A DNA stretch of 64,000 bases from [Phialemoniopsis] sp. UDSM-2020 (Eukaryota > Ascomycota > Sordariomycetes > Thyridiales > Thyridiaceae). Below, in pieces: positions 10,803 through 21,591 of the stretch; positions within the stretch are counted from its first letter, which is position 1, and the number at the start of each line of letters is the position of its first letter. The notes under the pieces are model-generated. The model ran no database searches. It was not told the origin of the DNA and saw nothing but the letters and a program-made list of their open reading frames with translations. Location: contig JAEILZ010000004.1 in the NCBI GenBank assembly GCA_018873225.1, positions 3,968,001 through 4,032,000 on the forward strand. The letters run 5' to 3'. Position numbers and translations under genes: made by a program.

Positions 10803-12243
10803 ATGTCCTCCTCATCCAACATCGGTTCCACCGCCGCCATGGCCCAGGCGCAGGGCCGCACCATCTTCCTGAAGAGTCTCAATTTCAGGACGTCGCGAGC
10901 CGAGATCGAGTCCACTGTTCGGCAGGTTCTCGGCATTCAGCATGCCCGTTTCCACTGGAAAATCGCGAATGTCATCCCGGGCAGAGAGCACCATGGTTGG
11001 TGCACTGTTGAGCTCCCCGTGGGGTTTAGCGCTGCTGCTGTCCAATCTCGCCTGAATGGCCTTAGATTCGACAACAGGCTTGCAGTAGTTGGACAGCCCA
11101 ACTACCTCCCCGTAAGCATCATGTCAAAGTCTGCCTCTATGTAATTCGGTCGCTAATGTTCTGCAGCCTCGGCCTCAGCCTGAGCAGGCATATGCCGCGG
11201 CCTCCTCTTCTCCCGTAAGTCGACCGACGTACCATCAAATTATGCCGTTTCTTACATCCTATTAGAACCCCTTCCTCGCTCCGCAGGCCGTGTCACCGGC
11301 TCAGGGTCAGCAGGCAAATGCCTCGGCCTCCTCCTCCCCCGTGAGTTGACCCACGTACCGTCAAATCATACATTGTCTCACATAACGTCAGAATCCTCTC
11401 AAATTTCCATTCCGATACAGTGAGCAAGACACCTTGCACACACTGAATACACATGTTGGAAGGGTTGCTCCCCCGACTGCGAGTATCGGAGACGCTCAAC
11501 TCCGAGAGAAGATCTCCAAGACCTCGAACGACTTGCGCCTGATACAGTTCCGAGCCGTCCCTCTTCAAGACCTTCCAGAGTATGAAAATGACGGATGGGG
11601 GCCCTGGAAGATGCCGAAGCGGCCGCACAAGGTCGACAACTACGACGTTGACGACCGGAGCTATGGCAACCAGATGACGGACGTTGGTAGTATCGACGCG
11701 CCTCACACAGACACGGCCTTCTGGTTCAAGGATGCGCTGGAGATCTTGGCTCGCGATAAGGGCACGCCTTGGACACCTGGCACCCTCCTCGACCCCGGTC
11801 CCGTCGGCCCTGACGCGAACACTTCGAACATCTCCTTTTGCCGGGAGTTCCGGGCCCCGTCCGACTGCTTTGAAGACTTGCGAGTGGCGACTTCGACCGG
11901 CCATATTCCAACGAACCCTCGACCAGACAGAGCCGGTCACTTCTGGGGCGAGTTCGACAAGTTCTACATGTGGCAGTCCCGTGGCCGTCACACCAAAGCG
12001 GAGATGCTCACGGAGCTCGAATGGCCCGATCGAAAGGAAATGGTCTTCTTGGAAGAAGGCACTGGCGTGAGAACAGTCATCAAAGTAGACCACAAGGCGC
12101 CTGGCAAATCGTTGGCGGAGAAGCTCAATGCAAAGGCCAAGCATGCTGCCAGAAAGCAGGCTGCTGCTTCTCGGCCTGTCGCCACCCCTTCTGGTCATAC
12201 TGGGCAGGGAAGTTCCGCATACTCCATGCCTACAACATTGTAA
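10803..12243 (+). CDS. RRM-like fungal protein of unknown function
   Basis: Exons 10803-11111, 11167-11214, 11266-11340 and 11392-12243 join in phase 0 to give about 427 residues. The N-terminal ~100 residues have the pattern of an RNA-recognition-motif fold (GRTIFLKSLNFRTSRAEIE...; GWCTVELPVGFSAAAVQSRLNGL), but RNP-1 is weak, so RNA binding is unproven. Exons 2 and 3 encode short P/Q/A/S-rich linkers and are a tandem duplication (see findings). The C-terminal ~280 residues are conserved-looking (WGPWKMPKR, FWFKDALEIL, HFWGEFDKFYMWQ) and do not match a family I recognise. The tail is basic and alanine-rich. The long antisense ORF opposite this gene is a shadow. Confidence 0.7.
11182..11398 (+). 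repeat. Tandem duplication of an exon-intron unit
   Basis: Two ~90-bp units, about 126 bp apart (11182-11272 and 11308-11398), share a CAGGCAxATGCC...GCCTCCTC exon segment, the splice donor and the following intron sequence (GACGTACCATCAAAT versus CACGTACCGTCAAAT). Each unit contributes a linker exon of the same protein. Confidence 0.8.
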
Positions 12244-12300
12244 GCTGGATCGGTTAGGACTTTATGTATTCTCGGTGGCTCTCCTGTATCCCCTCTCTCG

Positions 12301-12540
12301 GTCGCTACTGTTTCCCTCTTGTTTTCTCATGCCGCTACTCTACCTCTTGCCTTTTCCTTCTGGTCGCTACTGTGGCCGTCTTGTATTCCCTTTCTGGTCG
12401 CTACCGCGGCCGTCTTGTATTTCTCATGTCGCTACTGTGGCCCCCCTGTTTTTTTGCTTCTGGTCGCTACCATGGCCCTCTTCTTTTCTCACGCCGATAC
12501 CGTCACTTTCATCCTTGTCTTCTCTACCCAGTCTGTAGCT
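12301..12540 (+). repeat. Degenerate minisatellite, 30-35 bp units
   Basis: Six to seven units begin GTCGCTAC or GCCGCTAC and continue with a pyrimidine-rich stretch (for example GTGGCCGTCTTGTATT). Unit length varies from 30 to 35 bp. It lies just 3' of the RRM-like gene, possibly in its 3' UTR. The open frames across it are a by-product of the repeat. Confidence 0.85.
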
Positions 12541-12645
12541 ACCGATATGCAATTTAAGTCACGGAGACATAACAATCAATCCAAACATGAAAGGAAATGA
12601 CCTTTCGCTTCAACCGTTTTCTCTGATGCCTTCTATCCTGGTGAC

Positions 12646-13250
12646 TTAGACATGGCTTCCATGTACTCGATTTTGAGATATGATCTTTGCTCTATCCATC
12701 GCATTGAGAAAACCAGATGTCCGTCTTCTCGATCGGAAATTGGCATAGGCTCGCCATCGAGTCTCGAGGCCTTCGGATTGTGGAATGCATTCTCGCGGCA
12801 TAGGATAAATAAACTCGACTGCCCAGGTGATGGTGGCAGCAGCAAGACAGAATTCCGTCGTCATCCTGTCAATCAACTCCACCAGAGGGATCCGGCTTAG
12901 CCAGAGTCTGCTTCAATCGTATAGACGTAGGTCATCTTCAGCGTTGTTGCGACGGAGTAGTGTATACTTGATTTCTGACCAAATGTTTCATTTGCGTTGG
13001 TATGGGCAGACGTACGTCCGTAATGTTGGAGCCACTTATCGGGACTGTCGACCATGCCAACAAGCTGTCGGCGAACCTCGCTTTCATGAGCGTCTCTGGG
13101 ATTCGCTGCCAACTTCGTGGTGCCAAGCTCTTGGTGAAGTAGCTTACGATACAGAATGAAAAGATCGTTTGCCCTGGCACATTTGCTCGTCATTACACAG
13201 CGCTCGGTATGCATCACCTCGGTGCATTGATGTATGCACAATCCACGACT
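12646..13250 (-). pseudogene. Cytochrome P450 relic
   Basis: Read on the minus strand, the frames contain RKLLHQELGT, HESEVRRQLVGMVDSPDKWLQHYGR-like and TTLKMTYVYTIEADSG segments. After an in-frame stop, LIDRMTTEF and WAVEFIYP follow in the order expected of the N-terminal half of a fungal class-II P450 (helix C to helix F region). Stops and frame changes interrupt it. The haem-binding FxxGxRxCxG region and the ExxR motif are absent, so it is a truncated, non-functional remnant. The family assignment rests on these short motifs only. Confidence 0.55.
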
Positions 13251-13885
13251 TGAGTCTTGTGCTACCTTACACGTTCTCTCTGACTGATATGGAGTCGCCT
13301 GGCAAAAGTTACTTTATTTCACGATGCTTGAAGTAAAGTAAGTAAGTACTAATATAAAGTAGGTATCCAGCAGAATACAGTACGGCAGTACTCAGGTTAG
13401 GGCATGAGGTGCTAGAGCTCCAGCAGTCTCGGCAGATTACCCCACTGTCTAGTGGCTTTTAGTGATCAAAGTTAGGCAAGGGAGAGCCGGAAATATAGCG
13501 GTTAAATACGTTAAAATATCCCCCAAATCGCCTGAACTACCTACCTAATTCTCGTTTTTACAGTTGCCTTCTCCAGTAGGTGAACCCTTGCAATAATCCT
13601 GGTGCTGGACATATTATTGGAGATAAAAAACTGGAGATTAGTTCCGGCCATCTAGGGGTAGGACTAACGATGCAGCTGAAATGCGGGATTTGCCATAGAC
13701 CGGTCTAGACTTGCAGCCGCTTCAGCCCCAGGCAGGTGAGAGGCATATTATGACATGCCTCCCCCATCAACGGTCGTGCTAGCGATCATCTTTAATTGAA
13801 CTTCGATCAACGACGTGATGTCGTAGCAAGGATAACCGTCATTCTTTTTCTCCGAGAAGAAAGCACTGCACGCGCGATAGCGACG
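13251..13885. other. Intergenic region upstream of the P/Q-rich Cys-repeat gene
   Basis: AT-rich in its first half (13320-13560) with short AGTAAGTA-like motifs. No gene seen. An upstream in-frame ATG at 13796 exists, but the codons between it and 13886 do not look like protein. Confidence 0.5.
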
Positions 13886-16800
13886 ATGTCGAGCGGCTCA
13901 GGTCACAACTACTACGCACCTCCTCCTGGCCAGGGGCCGGGGCAGTATCCTCAGCCAGCACCTTATCCTCCTCAGCAACATCCGAACGGGCCTTACAGCT
14001 ATCAACAGACACAACAGCAATATGGAGCTCACCAAGTACCATCAACGCAACAACCGAGCACTCCCAACCAATCCTCACCTCAAATGTCAACCCAGGCTGC
14101 GATGCAAGCAACTGCCCGCTCGTTCTACAAAGTCGGTAAAGGATTACTGGGGGATTTCGCGAAGAACATCAAATCTCAGTATCCAGCTCCAACATCTACT
14201 ACTCCTCAGCCTCCACCTCCACCTCCACCTCCTCCACAACAGCAGCATCAAGTCACCCCACAGCCGCCTCTGCAACAGGCATGGAGTTCCCAGAGTCATC
14301 CTACGATGCCATCAGCGCCATACCAGACGTACGCTACGCCGATAACACAATCCTCGCATCAATACGGTCAAGCGACACCTCCACCGGTCGCTCACAGCCC
14401 AAGCTTAACAACAATAGCTTACCAAACGCAATACGATGCATCTGGAGCCTATCTGACAAGCCCGCCGATCCCCTCACCTCCAGCTGCCACCTCCCCATAT
14501 CAGCAGTCTCATCCTGGCATGCAACACACAGGTGTCGCCAGCCCTCAAAGTCCGGGATTTCAGTCGCCGATGCCACCACCACCTCCGCCACCACCTATTC
14601 AGTACACAACTAGGCCTGGTCAATCGACCGAGGCTGCTCAGGGCCCGCAGTTAGCTCAGCCTACATCATATCCTCAGTATCAACAACCTATGACCTCTCC
14701 GCCTCTTCAACCCCAGTCGTCGACTACTCAGCAAGGGTACTACTACCCTCCTGCTCCTCCTCCTGAGCCCCCAGCACAGTCACCGGTCGGCCATATTGCT
14801 CAAGCCACCCCATCCCACAACTACCATCAATATAACACGCCCGTTCAGACACAAGCACAAAAGCCAACAGTATACTACGAGCAAGCTGCCACGGTACCGG
14901 TGGGTGCTGATCCCCGAGTCGAAAGTCGGCAAACCCAGGGTGTACCTGAGCATCAAACCACAGCGCAATCGCAGCATGCTCAGTCTGGATATCAAATCGA
15001 ATCCAGGGCAGAGCACGAGGCTCATTTTAAACCGGTACCGCGACCTCCAGCCGGTCCAATCGAATCCAGAGCCGAGCATGAAGCATATTTTGCACCCGTA
15101 CCGCGCGTCCAATATCCGATAGAGTCGAGAGCAGAGCATGAAGCACATTTCCCACCAGTGCCTCGACCTCCCGTAGGACCCATAGAGTCTAGAGCCGAGC
15201 ATGAGGCATACTTCGCACCCGTGCCGCGTGTGGACTACCAACCTGAGTCCAGGGCAAAACACGAGTCTCACTTCGCGCCCATACCAAGACCACCCATAGA
15301 GTCGCCACCGGGCCATACGCAGAGCACACAGCCTGCATATCAGAATATGGGCCCGACCCCTCAGACAACCCCCGGTCCAGACGCTCATTATAACTCTGTT
15401 GACTATCTCTCGTCACAAATGAGCAACCTTGACGTCCGGGGTAGCAACATCGATTTCACGAGGTATGGGCCGCCTCGCCCACCTCCACCTTGTCAACTCA
15501 ATGGCCCGGAGCTGAAGACTATTCCAGCTTGTACCGAGGACAGAGTTGTAACATACTCCCTCGACTGGTATCGCCTGCCTGACGTTCCAGAATACACGGT
15601 CTGCACAAAGTGCTATGCCGACTACATTGCCAGCACGAACCTTGCCAAGGAGTTCGAGCGAATCCGCGCAGAAGATGGCTCTGCCTCTGCCTGTTCCTTC
15701 TGGTGTCCGCGTGTGAGGGAGATCCTCTGGCCACAGGTCGTGCAGGCCGGCGACATCACGGCTTTGAAGACCTTCTTGAAGGAAGTCCTGAGTATCCCGG
15801 CCTGCAAGGGCCTTGCTGCGACGACTGGTGCAGATGGCGTCAAGTACTATACAATGGCAAAGGGTGAGATTGAAGGTTTTATCTCATGCGAGTCTTGTTA
15901 TGAGGACTACTTGGGTGGCACATCTTTCCAGCAATGCTTTTCGCGGTACGACGTCGAGCAAGGCAAGAATGAGTGGACGTGTGACATGGCCATACCCTAC
16001 CTTCCGAGGGCCGCTGTCCACTTTTCAAAGAGCAACAACTGGTCAGGATTCGTCGAAGCAGCCCGGACACGCTGTGCCGCCCCGGCCTGCGAGGGGGTCG
16101 TAACTCAGTCCAACCGTTGCAACTGGTACCACCCGCGGCGCAAGATCGAGGGTATGCATGTTTGCGAAGCATGTTACTTGGACAAGGTAGCCCTCACTCT
16201 GTTCGAAGACCAATTTGAACGGCATGTGCCTAGGGAGGGCTTCGATGGTTTCATGGACTCGCTGGGCGAGATGTGGACTTGCACTCTAAGAGATCAGCAC
16301 AAGGGCATGATCTCCGCTCTCGAGGCTGCGCTCTACCAGCGTAAATATGACGTCTTTTGGAACGTCGCCAACACCATCATCGACTTTACCCCCTGCACCA
16401 AGCATGGCATAGTCCGTGGAGAATGGTGGACCGTGGCCGGCGGCTGTGATGGCATCAGCGTGTGCAAGTCTTGCTATTACGGCATCTTGGAGACATCCAA
16501 TCTTGGTCGATTCTTCGAGAAGGTTCAGCGCGATCAGACCATTGACATAGTGTGCACGTTCTGCCCGGAAAGTCCCCGCTTCCTAGAGTTCGTGAATAAG
16601 CTCTCGGAAGCGCTCGACAAGGGTGTGTTCAGCATCTACTCGGACCACGTCAAGATATGGGCTGGGGTGCCTCCCTGCGCTGGCGTCAAGAGTCGGGCCA
16701 AGGGGACGTGGTGGGGATATCCCGAAGCACTGTTTTGTCAGTCGTGCTACCTGGGATTCGTCTCGAAGACATCACTGGGAGACTCGGTTCCGATCAAGGG

Positions 16801-17257
16801 CGAATACGACGAGAGAACCATGATCTGCCAGATCTGGAGCCCCAGGATGCGCAAGATGTGGCTTGCGGTTTGCGAAGCCGGCGCACCGGGCTCTGCCGAG
16901 TCCGAGAAAGTACTGCGGGAGTTCAGGGCCTTCGGAACGAAGCGACTGGAGATTTATTGTGCAACAGTCCCTCGTATTGAGATGATCATAGGAATGAGGA
17001 CTATAAGGATGCAACAGGCCATGCATCAGGGCCAGCTGAGCCTCATGTACCAGGGAATGGAGAGTACGGCGGTCCTATCCGGCACGACGGATGGCTACTG
17101 GCACGGAAACAGCCAGCTCGGCTGGCATGAGACTGAGCATGGAGTTACGGCTGCCAAGATGTTCAACAATATGCAATCTGGATTATCGGGTTCGAACAAC
17201 GCGGGAGAATGGATGGAAGTCGCGCAGCTACAAGCCATGTGGACAGAGGTTGAGTGA
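13886..17257 (+). CDS. Large P/Q-rich protein with EHEAHF repeats and five Cys-rich modules
   Basis: A single exon of about 1,123 codons from the ATG at 13886 (MSSGSGHNYY). The longer frame from 13796 adds an implausible N-terminus. Residues ~1-370 are Pro/Gln/Tyr-rich and disordered, with two poly-proline runs. At ~370-475, five copies of a ~20-residue unit, ESRAEHEAxFxPVPR, occur in tandem. From ~530 on, about five modules each carry PxC near the start, a Trp-Tyr or Trp-Trp pair and a C-x2-C-Y motif (VCTKCYADY, SCESCYEDY, VCEACYLDK, VCKSCYYGI, FCQSCYLGF). This suggests repeated metal-binding folds. Similar fungal proteins are annotated only as integral membrane or hypothetical proteins, and I see no convincing membrane helix. 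Function unknown. Confidence 0.85.
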   Translation: MSSGSGHNYYAPPPGQGPGQYPQPAPYPPQQHPNGPYSYQQTQQQYGAHQVPSTQQPSTPNQSSPQMSTQAAMQATARSFYKVGKGLLGDFAKNIKSQYPAPTSTTPQPPPPPPPPPQQQHQVTPQPPLQQAWSSQSHPTMPSAPYQTYATPITQSSHQYGQATPPPVAHSPSLTTIAYQTQYDASGAYLTSPPIPSPPAATSPYQQSHPGMQHTGVASPQSPGFQSPMPPPPPPPPIQYTTRPGQSTEAAQGPQLAQPTSYPQYQQPMTSPPLQPQSSTTQQGYYYPPAPPPEPPAQSPVGHIAQATPSHNYHQYNTPVQTQAQKPTVYYEQAATVPVGADPRVESRQTQGVPEHQTTAQSQHAQSGYQIESRAEHEAHFKPVPRPPAGPIESRAEHEAYFAPVPRVQYPIESRAEHEAHFPPVPRPPVGPIESRAEHEAYFAPVPRVDYQPESRAKHESHFAPIPRPPIESPPGHTQSTQPAYQNMGPTPQTTPGPDAHYNSVDYLSSQMSNLDVRGSNIDFTRYGPPRPPPPCQLNGPELKTIPACTEDRVVTYSLDWYRLPDVPEYTVCTKCYADYIASTNLAKEFERIRAEDGSASACSFWCPRVREILWPQVVQAGDITALKTFLKEVLSIPACKGLAATTGADGVKYYTMAKGEIEGFISCESCYEDYLGGTSFQQCFSRYDVEQGKNEWTCDMAIPYLPRAAVHFSKSNNWSGFVEAARTRCAAPACEGVVTQSNRCNWYHPRRKIEGMHVCEACYLDKVALTLFEDQFERHVPREGFDGFMDSLGEMWTCTLRDQHKGMISALEAALYQRKYDVFWNVANTIIDFTPCTKHGIVRGEWWTVAGGCDGISVCKSCYYGILETSNLGRFFEKVQRDQTIDIVCTFCPESPRFLEFVNKLSEALDKGVFSIYSDHVKIWAGVPPCAGVKSRAKGTWWGYPEALFCQSCYLGFVSKTSLGDSVPIKGEYDERTMICQIWSPRMRKMWLAVCEAGAPGSAESEKVLREFRAFGTKRLEIYCATVPRIEMIIGMRTIRMQQAMHQGQLSLMYQGMESTAVLSGTTDGYWHGNSQLGWHETEHGVTAAKMFNNMQSGLSGSNNAGEWMEVAQLQAMWTEVE

Positions 17258-17722
17258 TGGACTTGGGGTGCAGGTGTACCAAGATGTCTTCATACATCAG
17301 ATGAATCAAATTGGCCCCCGAACCTCTACCAGATGACGTATTACCAAGTTCCAATACAGGTAGTGTAAGTTTTAAAGGTTTCTTAGTGCTTACGACGTTG
17401 AAGGATCTCATTTAGTGACTGGGCATTCTCCACTCCCTCACGTAAGACACGGCAAACAAATCTCGCTTGGTCTCGGATCATGCAGCGGCGTCTCGCACCC
17501 GTGCTGCATACCAAGAATAAAATCATTTGATCGCAATGGGACATAAGGTTCATCCTGCCACATGGATTTGTTCCCCACCTCTGGATCCTTCTGGGTGGAC
17601 GTCCAAAACGACGCGACATCTCAGCCGATTTTCTAGCATATTTTGGCCTCGACCATTGCGACCTCGACTCTTTTCCTTTTCCCTATCCTCACTCTACGTC
17701 GATTCCCTCCACCGAGTACATA
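17258..17722. other. Intergenic region / 5' region of the aldehyde dehydrogenase gene
   Basis: The last ~100 bases are pyrimidine-rich, a common fungal leader signature, and end directly at the ATG at 17723. No other feature seen. Confidence 0.5.
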
Positions 17723-19464
17723 ATGTCCAAGTCAATCACCGCGGACAAATCCGCGCGGCCATTCACCCCTGCCGACGACGTGGTCGCCGCCCACACTACC
17801 CTGACGAAGACCTTTGCGACCGGCAAGACGAAAGACCTGCGATGGCGGAAATGGCAGCTAAAGCAGTTTTGGTGGATGTTCGCCGACAATGAGGCCGCGA
17901 TTTCGGAAGCGCTGGCCCTGGACATGGGCCGTGACGAGCTCGAGGCCCGGGTCGAAATCGGCATGGTCAAGGCCGAGGTCCTTCTGCACCTCAACCACCT
18001 CGAAGAGTGGACCGCCGACGAGCCCATCCGTGAAGCTGGCTTCATATTTGGGACGCTTGGCAAGGCCCGCGTGCGCAGGGAGCCGCTCGGCGTGGCCCTT
18101 CTTATTGGAGCCTGGAACATGCCGTTCAAGGTGACGCTGGCGCCAGTGATTGCGGCTATCACCGCGGGATGCTGCGTGATGATCAAGCCGTCGGAATTGG
18201 CGGTCGCCTCACAGAATATCATGGCCGACCTAGCGCGGAAGTATCTCGACCCGGAGGCAATTCGAGTCGTGACCGGCGGCGCGGCAGAGACTGGCCGGAT
18301 TCTGGAGCTACCATTCAACCACATCTTCTATACCGGTAGTGCGGCGGTCGCTCCGATCGTGGCGACGGCTGCAGCGAAGCACCTGACTCCCACGGTTTTG
18401 GAGCTCGGTGGCATGAATCCGGCGATCGTGACGGCGTCTGCCGATGCAGATCTAGCGGCCAAGCGAATCGCATTTGCCAAGCGCGCGTTGGCGGGCCAGA
18501 TCTGTACCTCGGTGAACCATGTCTATGCAGACCCGACGGTGTATGACAAGTTCGTCGAGAGGCTAGTGCATTGGACGAGGGAATTGAGCAAGGGCCCCGA
18601 GGGAAAGCTCGACATGTCCCAGATCATCAACGAACGGCACTTTGAGCGGGTCTCGAGACTGTTGAAGAGCACGAAAGGCAAAGTGCACTGGGGGGGCGAG
18701 TCGGACTCGACTCGAAGCATGCTTGCGCCCGCGACAGTGTCAGACATCACACTCGACGATCCAGTACTCGGCGAGGAACTCTTTTCTGCGGTATGCGCTG
18801 TGGTCAAGGCTACTCATCAAGAGGCCGTCGTAGATATCAACTCGTACGTGCACCTTCCCCCTGATATCAAGGCCTCGCTAACCTCTTATCCTCCACCTCA
18901 GCCGGCCTCACCCTCTCGCACTTTACATCCACGCTAAGGACCGTGCGGAGATCGACTACAGTAAGTTATTAGCCGAGCAACATCGTTTTCCCTGTACTGA
19001 TCAGAATGTTAGTTATGAACAACACGAACTCTGGTGGTGTGACTATCAACGACTCTTTCTTCCACGGCATGGTTGAGGGCGCTCCGTTTGGCGGCGTTGG
19101 AGGCTCGGGCCACGGCTACTACCACGGCAAAGCCGGAGTTTTGGAGTTCACCCACAAGCGCGCAGTGGTCGAGATACCTTTGTGGCTTGAACCTCTCCTG
19201 TCTTCGCGCTATCTACTCGACGCCAACAAGAATTTGATGACACAGCCTGTGAACATGCCACGCGGCCGCCGTGGGTTCAAGCGAGGCGAGACGCTAGAGA
19301 ACCAGGTTGTCAGGCGAGGAGGCCTATCGCCGCTGGTCAAGTATGCGGTTGTGGTAGCCGTTCTGGGAGCTTTGGGTAGCCAGCTATTTGCGTTGAGGCC
19401 TGGCCGGTTACAGGGCCTTGCAAGGTGGTTAGAGGCGACAGTTCGGGCCTATATTAAGAAGTAG
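17723..19464 (+). CDS. Fatty aldehyde dehydrogenase (ALDH3-type), C-terminally membrane-anchored
   Basis: Exons 17723-18843, 18902-18960 and 19013-19464 give about 543 residues. It should oxidise long-chain aldehydes to fatty acids with NAD(P)+. Visible motifs are LIGAWNMPFK, a nucleotide-binding FYTGSAAV, the catalytic-Glu motif LELGGMNP, the catalytic-Cys motif AGQICTS, and after splicing NSRPHPLALYI and PFGGVGGSG. A hydrophobic stretch near the end (KYAVVVAVLGALGSQLFAL) followed by a basic tail matches the tail anchor of FALDH/Hfd1-type enzymes in ER or peroxisome membranes. The usual EEIFGP motif reads EELFSA, an unusual change in a conserved loop. The closest functional relatives are Hfd1 and beta-apo-4'-carotenal oxygenases; the exact substrate cannot be told. 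Confidence 0.88.
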
Positions 19465-19737
19465 AACACCGGCACTCCCCACTGTACCAAGATGTAACAT
19501 TCCCACACGCTGACTCAGCGGCGGGTCCAACCTCTGGGCTGCTGTCCAAACGAGCGATCTCCTCCTTCTGCCTGGTCCAATGCCCTAGTCTATCAGAACT
19601 CATGCCAACCCACGTTGATCAACCCAGAGACCGATTGATCCATTCGAACAACTGTCTCATAACCTTGATTGGCCCGTGAAATCCTCGGTCATCGGTCATT
19701 GTGTGCTGGTTCTGAGCGAGGGATTTACAAACTCGTC

Positions 19738-21542
19738 ATGGCCGCTGCCAATCCACCTCGTGTCTTCGAGCCTTTGACAGAACTGGACCATATCAGAGTT
19801 GTATCTCTAGCTCCAGGGAGGGATGGCGATGTTCTATTTGGAACTCTGCAACACGTTTCGCTTGGGATGCTCTCGTATGAGGCCCTCTCCTACGTATGGG
19901 GCGACCCGCGCCGGACGCACGCCTTCCACACTCACGATGGGCGAACAGTCTACATTACCGAATCACTCTACAACGCTCTTCGGGATCTCCGCCATGAACA
20001 GCCGGCTGATAAGCACAGGATGATATGGGCAGATGGCATCTGTATCAACCAGGACGATGTTGCAGAGCGAGAGCGGCAGGTGTCGATGATGGGCGAGATA
20101 TATCGGCAAGCCAGTCGGGTGATCACATACATTGGCCCAGAGAGCGAGCGGAGCTTGCTTGCAATACAATTCGCCTCCAGACTTCATGACTACGCATTCA
20201 AGCACTTCGAAATGCCACATGATCCGAGACTGCACCACGCAGAAGAACTTGCTAATGCTGGGTTCCCGCCGATGTCTGATCCCCAATGGTCTGCCTTCAA
20301 AAGTTTGCTCATGAGTCCTTGGGTATGCAGCTCTCGAAATCACGACTCGCTTCACACTTTGCAACCACTAACACCCCATTTCGACAGGCTAGCCGCTGCT
20401 GGTGTGCCGCGGAGTTTCTTTCTTGTCGACAACTTGTGATGATGTGCGGAAGGAGTGAGCTGGAGTGGAATCTCATTCCTGCGCTCATCCAGCTTCTCTT
20501 TAGTCGACATCTTCCCATATCTTTATTACCCACACCTCTAGAAGACCCTAACGCCTCCGCAGAATGTCTCTCGCATCTTCAGTCCCTACGCTTTGATTTG
20601 TTCCTCTACCAAAAAAAGGTCGGCCTCTTCGATCTTCTGCGCTCATTTCACCCTTTTCAGGCCTCCGATCCCAGGGACAAGATATATTCCGCACTAGGTC
20701 TAGCCAGCGATCGGGAGGTGCTGGATCTTTCAGTGGATTACAGAATGGAAGTGGAGGATCTCTATGTGAAAGTCGCGACTCGAGTTCTTGAGAGAACTCC
20801 AATTTACATTGGGCAGTTCCTACATCACAACCTCATCAACAAATCATTGAGCCTTCCATCGTGGGTGCCAGACTGGTCCACATGGCTGTATGGTAGCGTC
20901 GGAGTCTTTAATGACAAGACGTACCGGGCCGCAGGGTCGACTGTCACGTCACTACGAGTGCATCCGTCCGATAACAGGCTCGAGCTTTCTGGCTGTCTTG
21001 TCGATCAGATCACACAGCTCAGCACTCCAATCGGCCCTCACTACAATAGATATCATCCTGACGACACTATCGACAGGCAAATATGGTTAGGTGCTCAAGA
21101 GAGGCTTGTCTCCACACTCGAGTGTTATCCAGACGGCTCAGACCTGAATGAAGTGCTGTGGAGGACTCTAATTGGCAACTTGACCTTCCAGAAGACCCCC
21201 GCCGAGCGCGAGTACGGAGATCTGTACAAAATTCACAAGGAGAACGAAAGCGACATCACTCTACACCAACGGGATCTGGCAAGAGAGTTCGTCGACGCGG
21301 TGCGGCGGAAGTCTCGCACCCGGAGCCTCGCAACTACCCAAAGGGGATATCTGGCAGCAGTGCCCGAAACAGCGGCAGTCGGGGACTGCGTGTGCATGGT
21401 GCATGGTGCTAGGCATCTCTTCACCATCCGCAAGTCTGGAGACAACTTCACTCTACTGGGTCCAACCTACGTCCACGGGCTGATGAACGGAGAGGTCCTA
21501 CAAGCACCCTGGTACGAAGAACGGCTGATATCGTTGATTTGA
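19738..21542 (+). CDS. HET-domain protein
   Basis: Exons 19738-20322 and 20388-21542 give about 579 residues. The N-terminal half has the HET signature (PF06985): YEALSYVWGDP, then IWADGICINQDDVAERERQV, then a SPW motif at the splice junction. HET domains drive heterokaryon-incompatibility cell death. The C-terminal half (DPRDKIYSALGLA, PSWVPDWS) is the usual companion region of large HET proteins. The start is the ATG in a GTCATGG context. A second HET gene lies 5 kb downstream. Whether this is an active incompatibility determinant is unknown. Confidence 0.9.
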
Positions 21543-21591
21543 TCCTGTGTGAGCTGAGTGCCTAGTAAATGAGACTGCTTTCGATAAGAGA

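Noticed and set aside
11293..12198. 301-codon ORF on the minus strand
   Set aside because: Fully antisense to the better-supported RRM-like gene; no recognisable domain and unnatural composition.
13796..13885. N-terminal extension of the P/Q-rich protein
   Set aside because: The 30 codons before MSSGSG do not look like protein of this family; the ATG at 13886 is preferred.
14780..15388. 202-codon ORF on the minus strand
   Set aside because: Antisense to the repeat-rich part of the P/Q-rich protein; repetition comes from the sense repeats.
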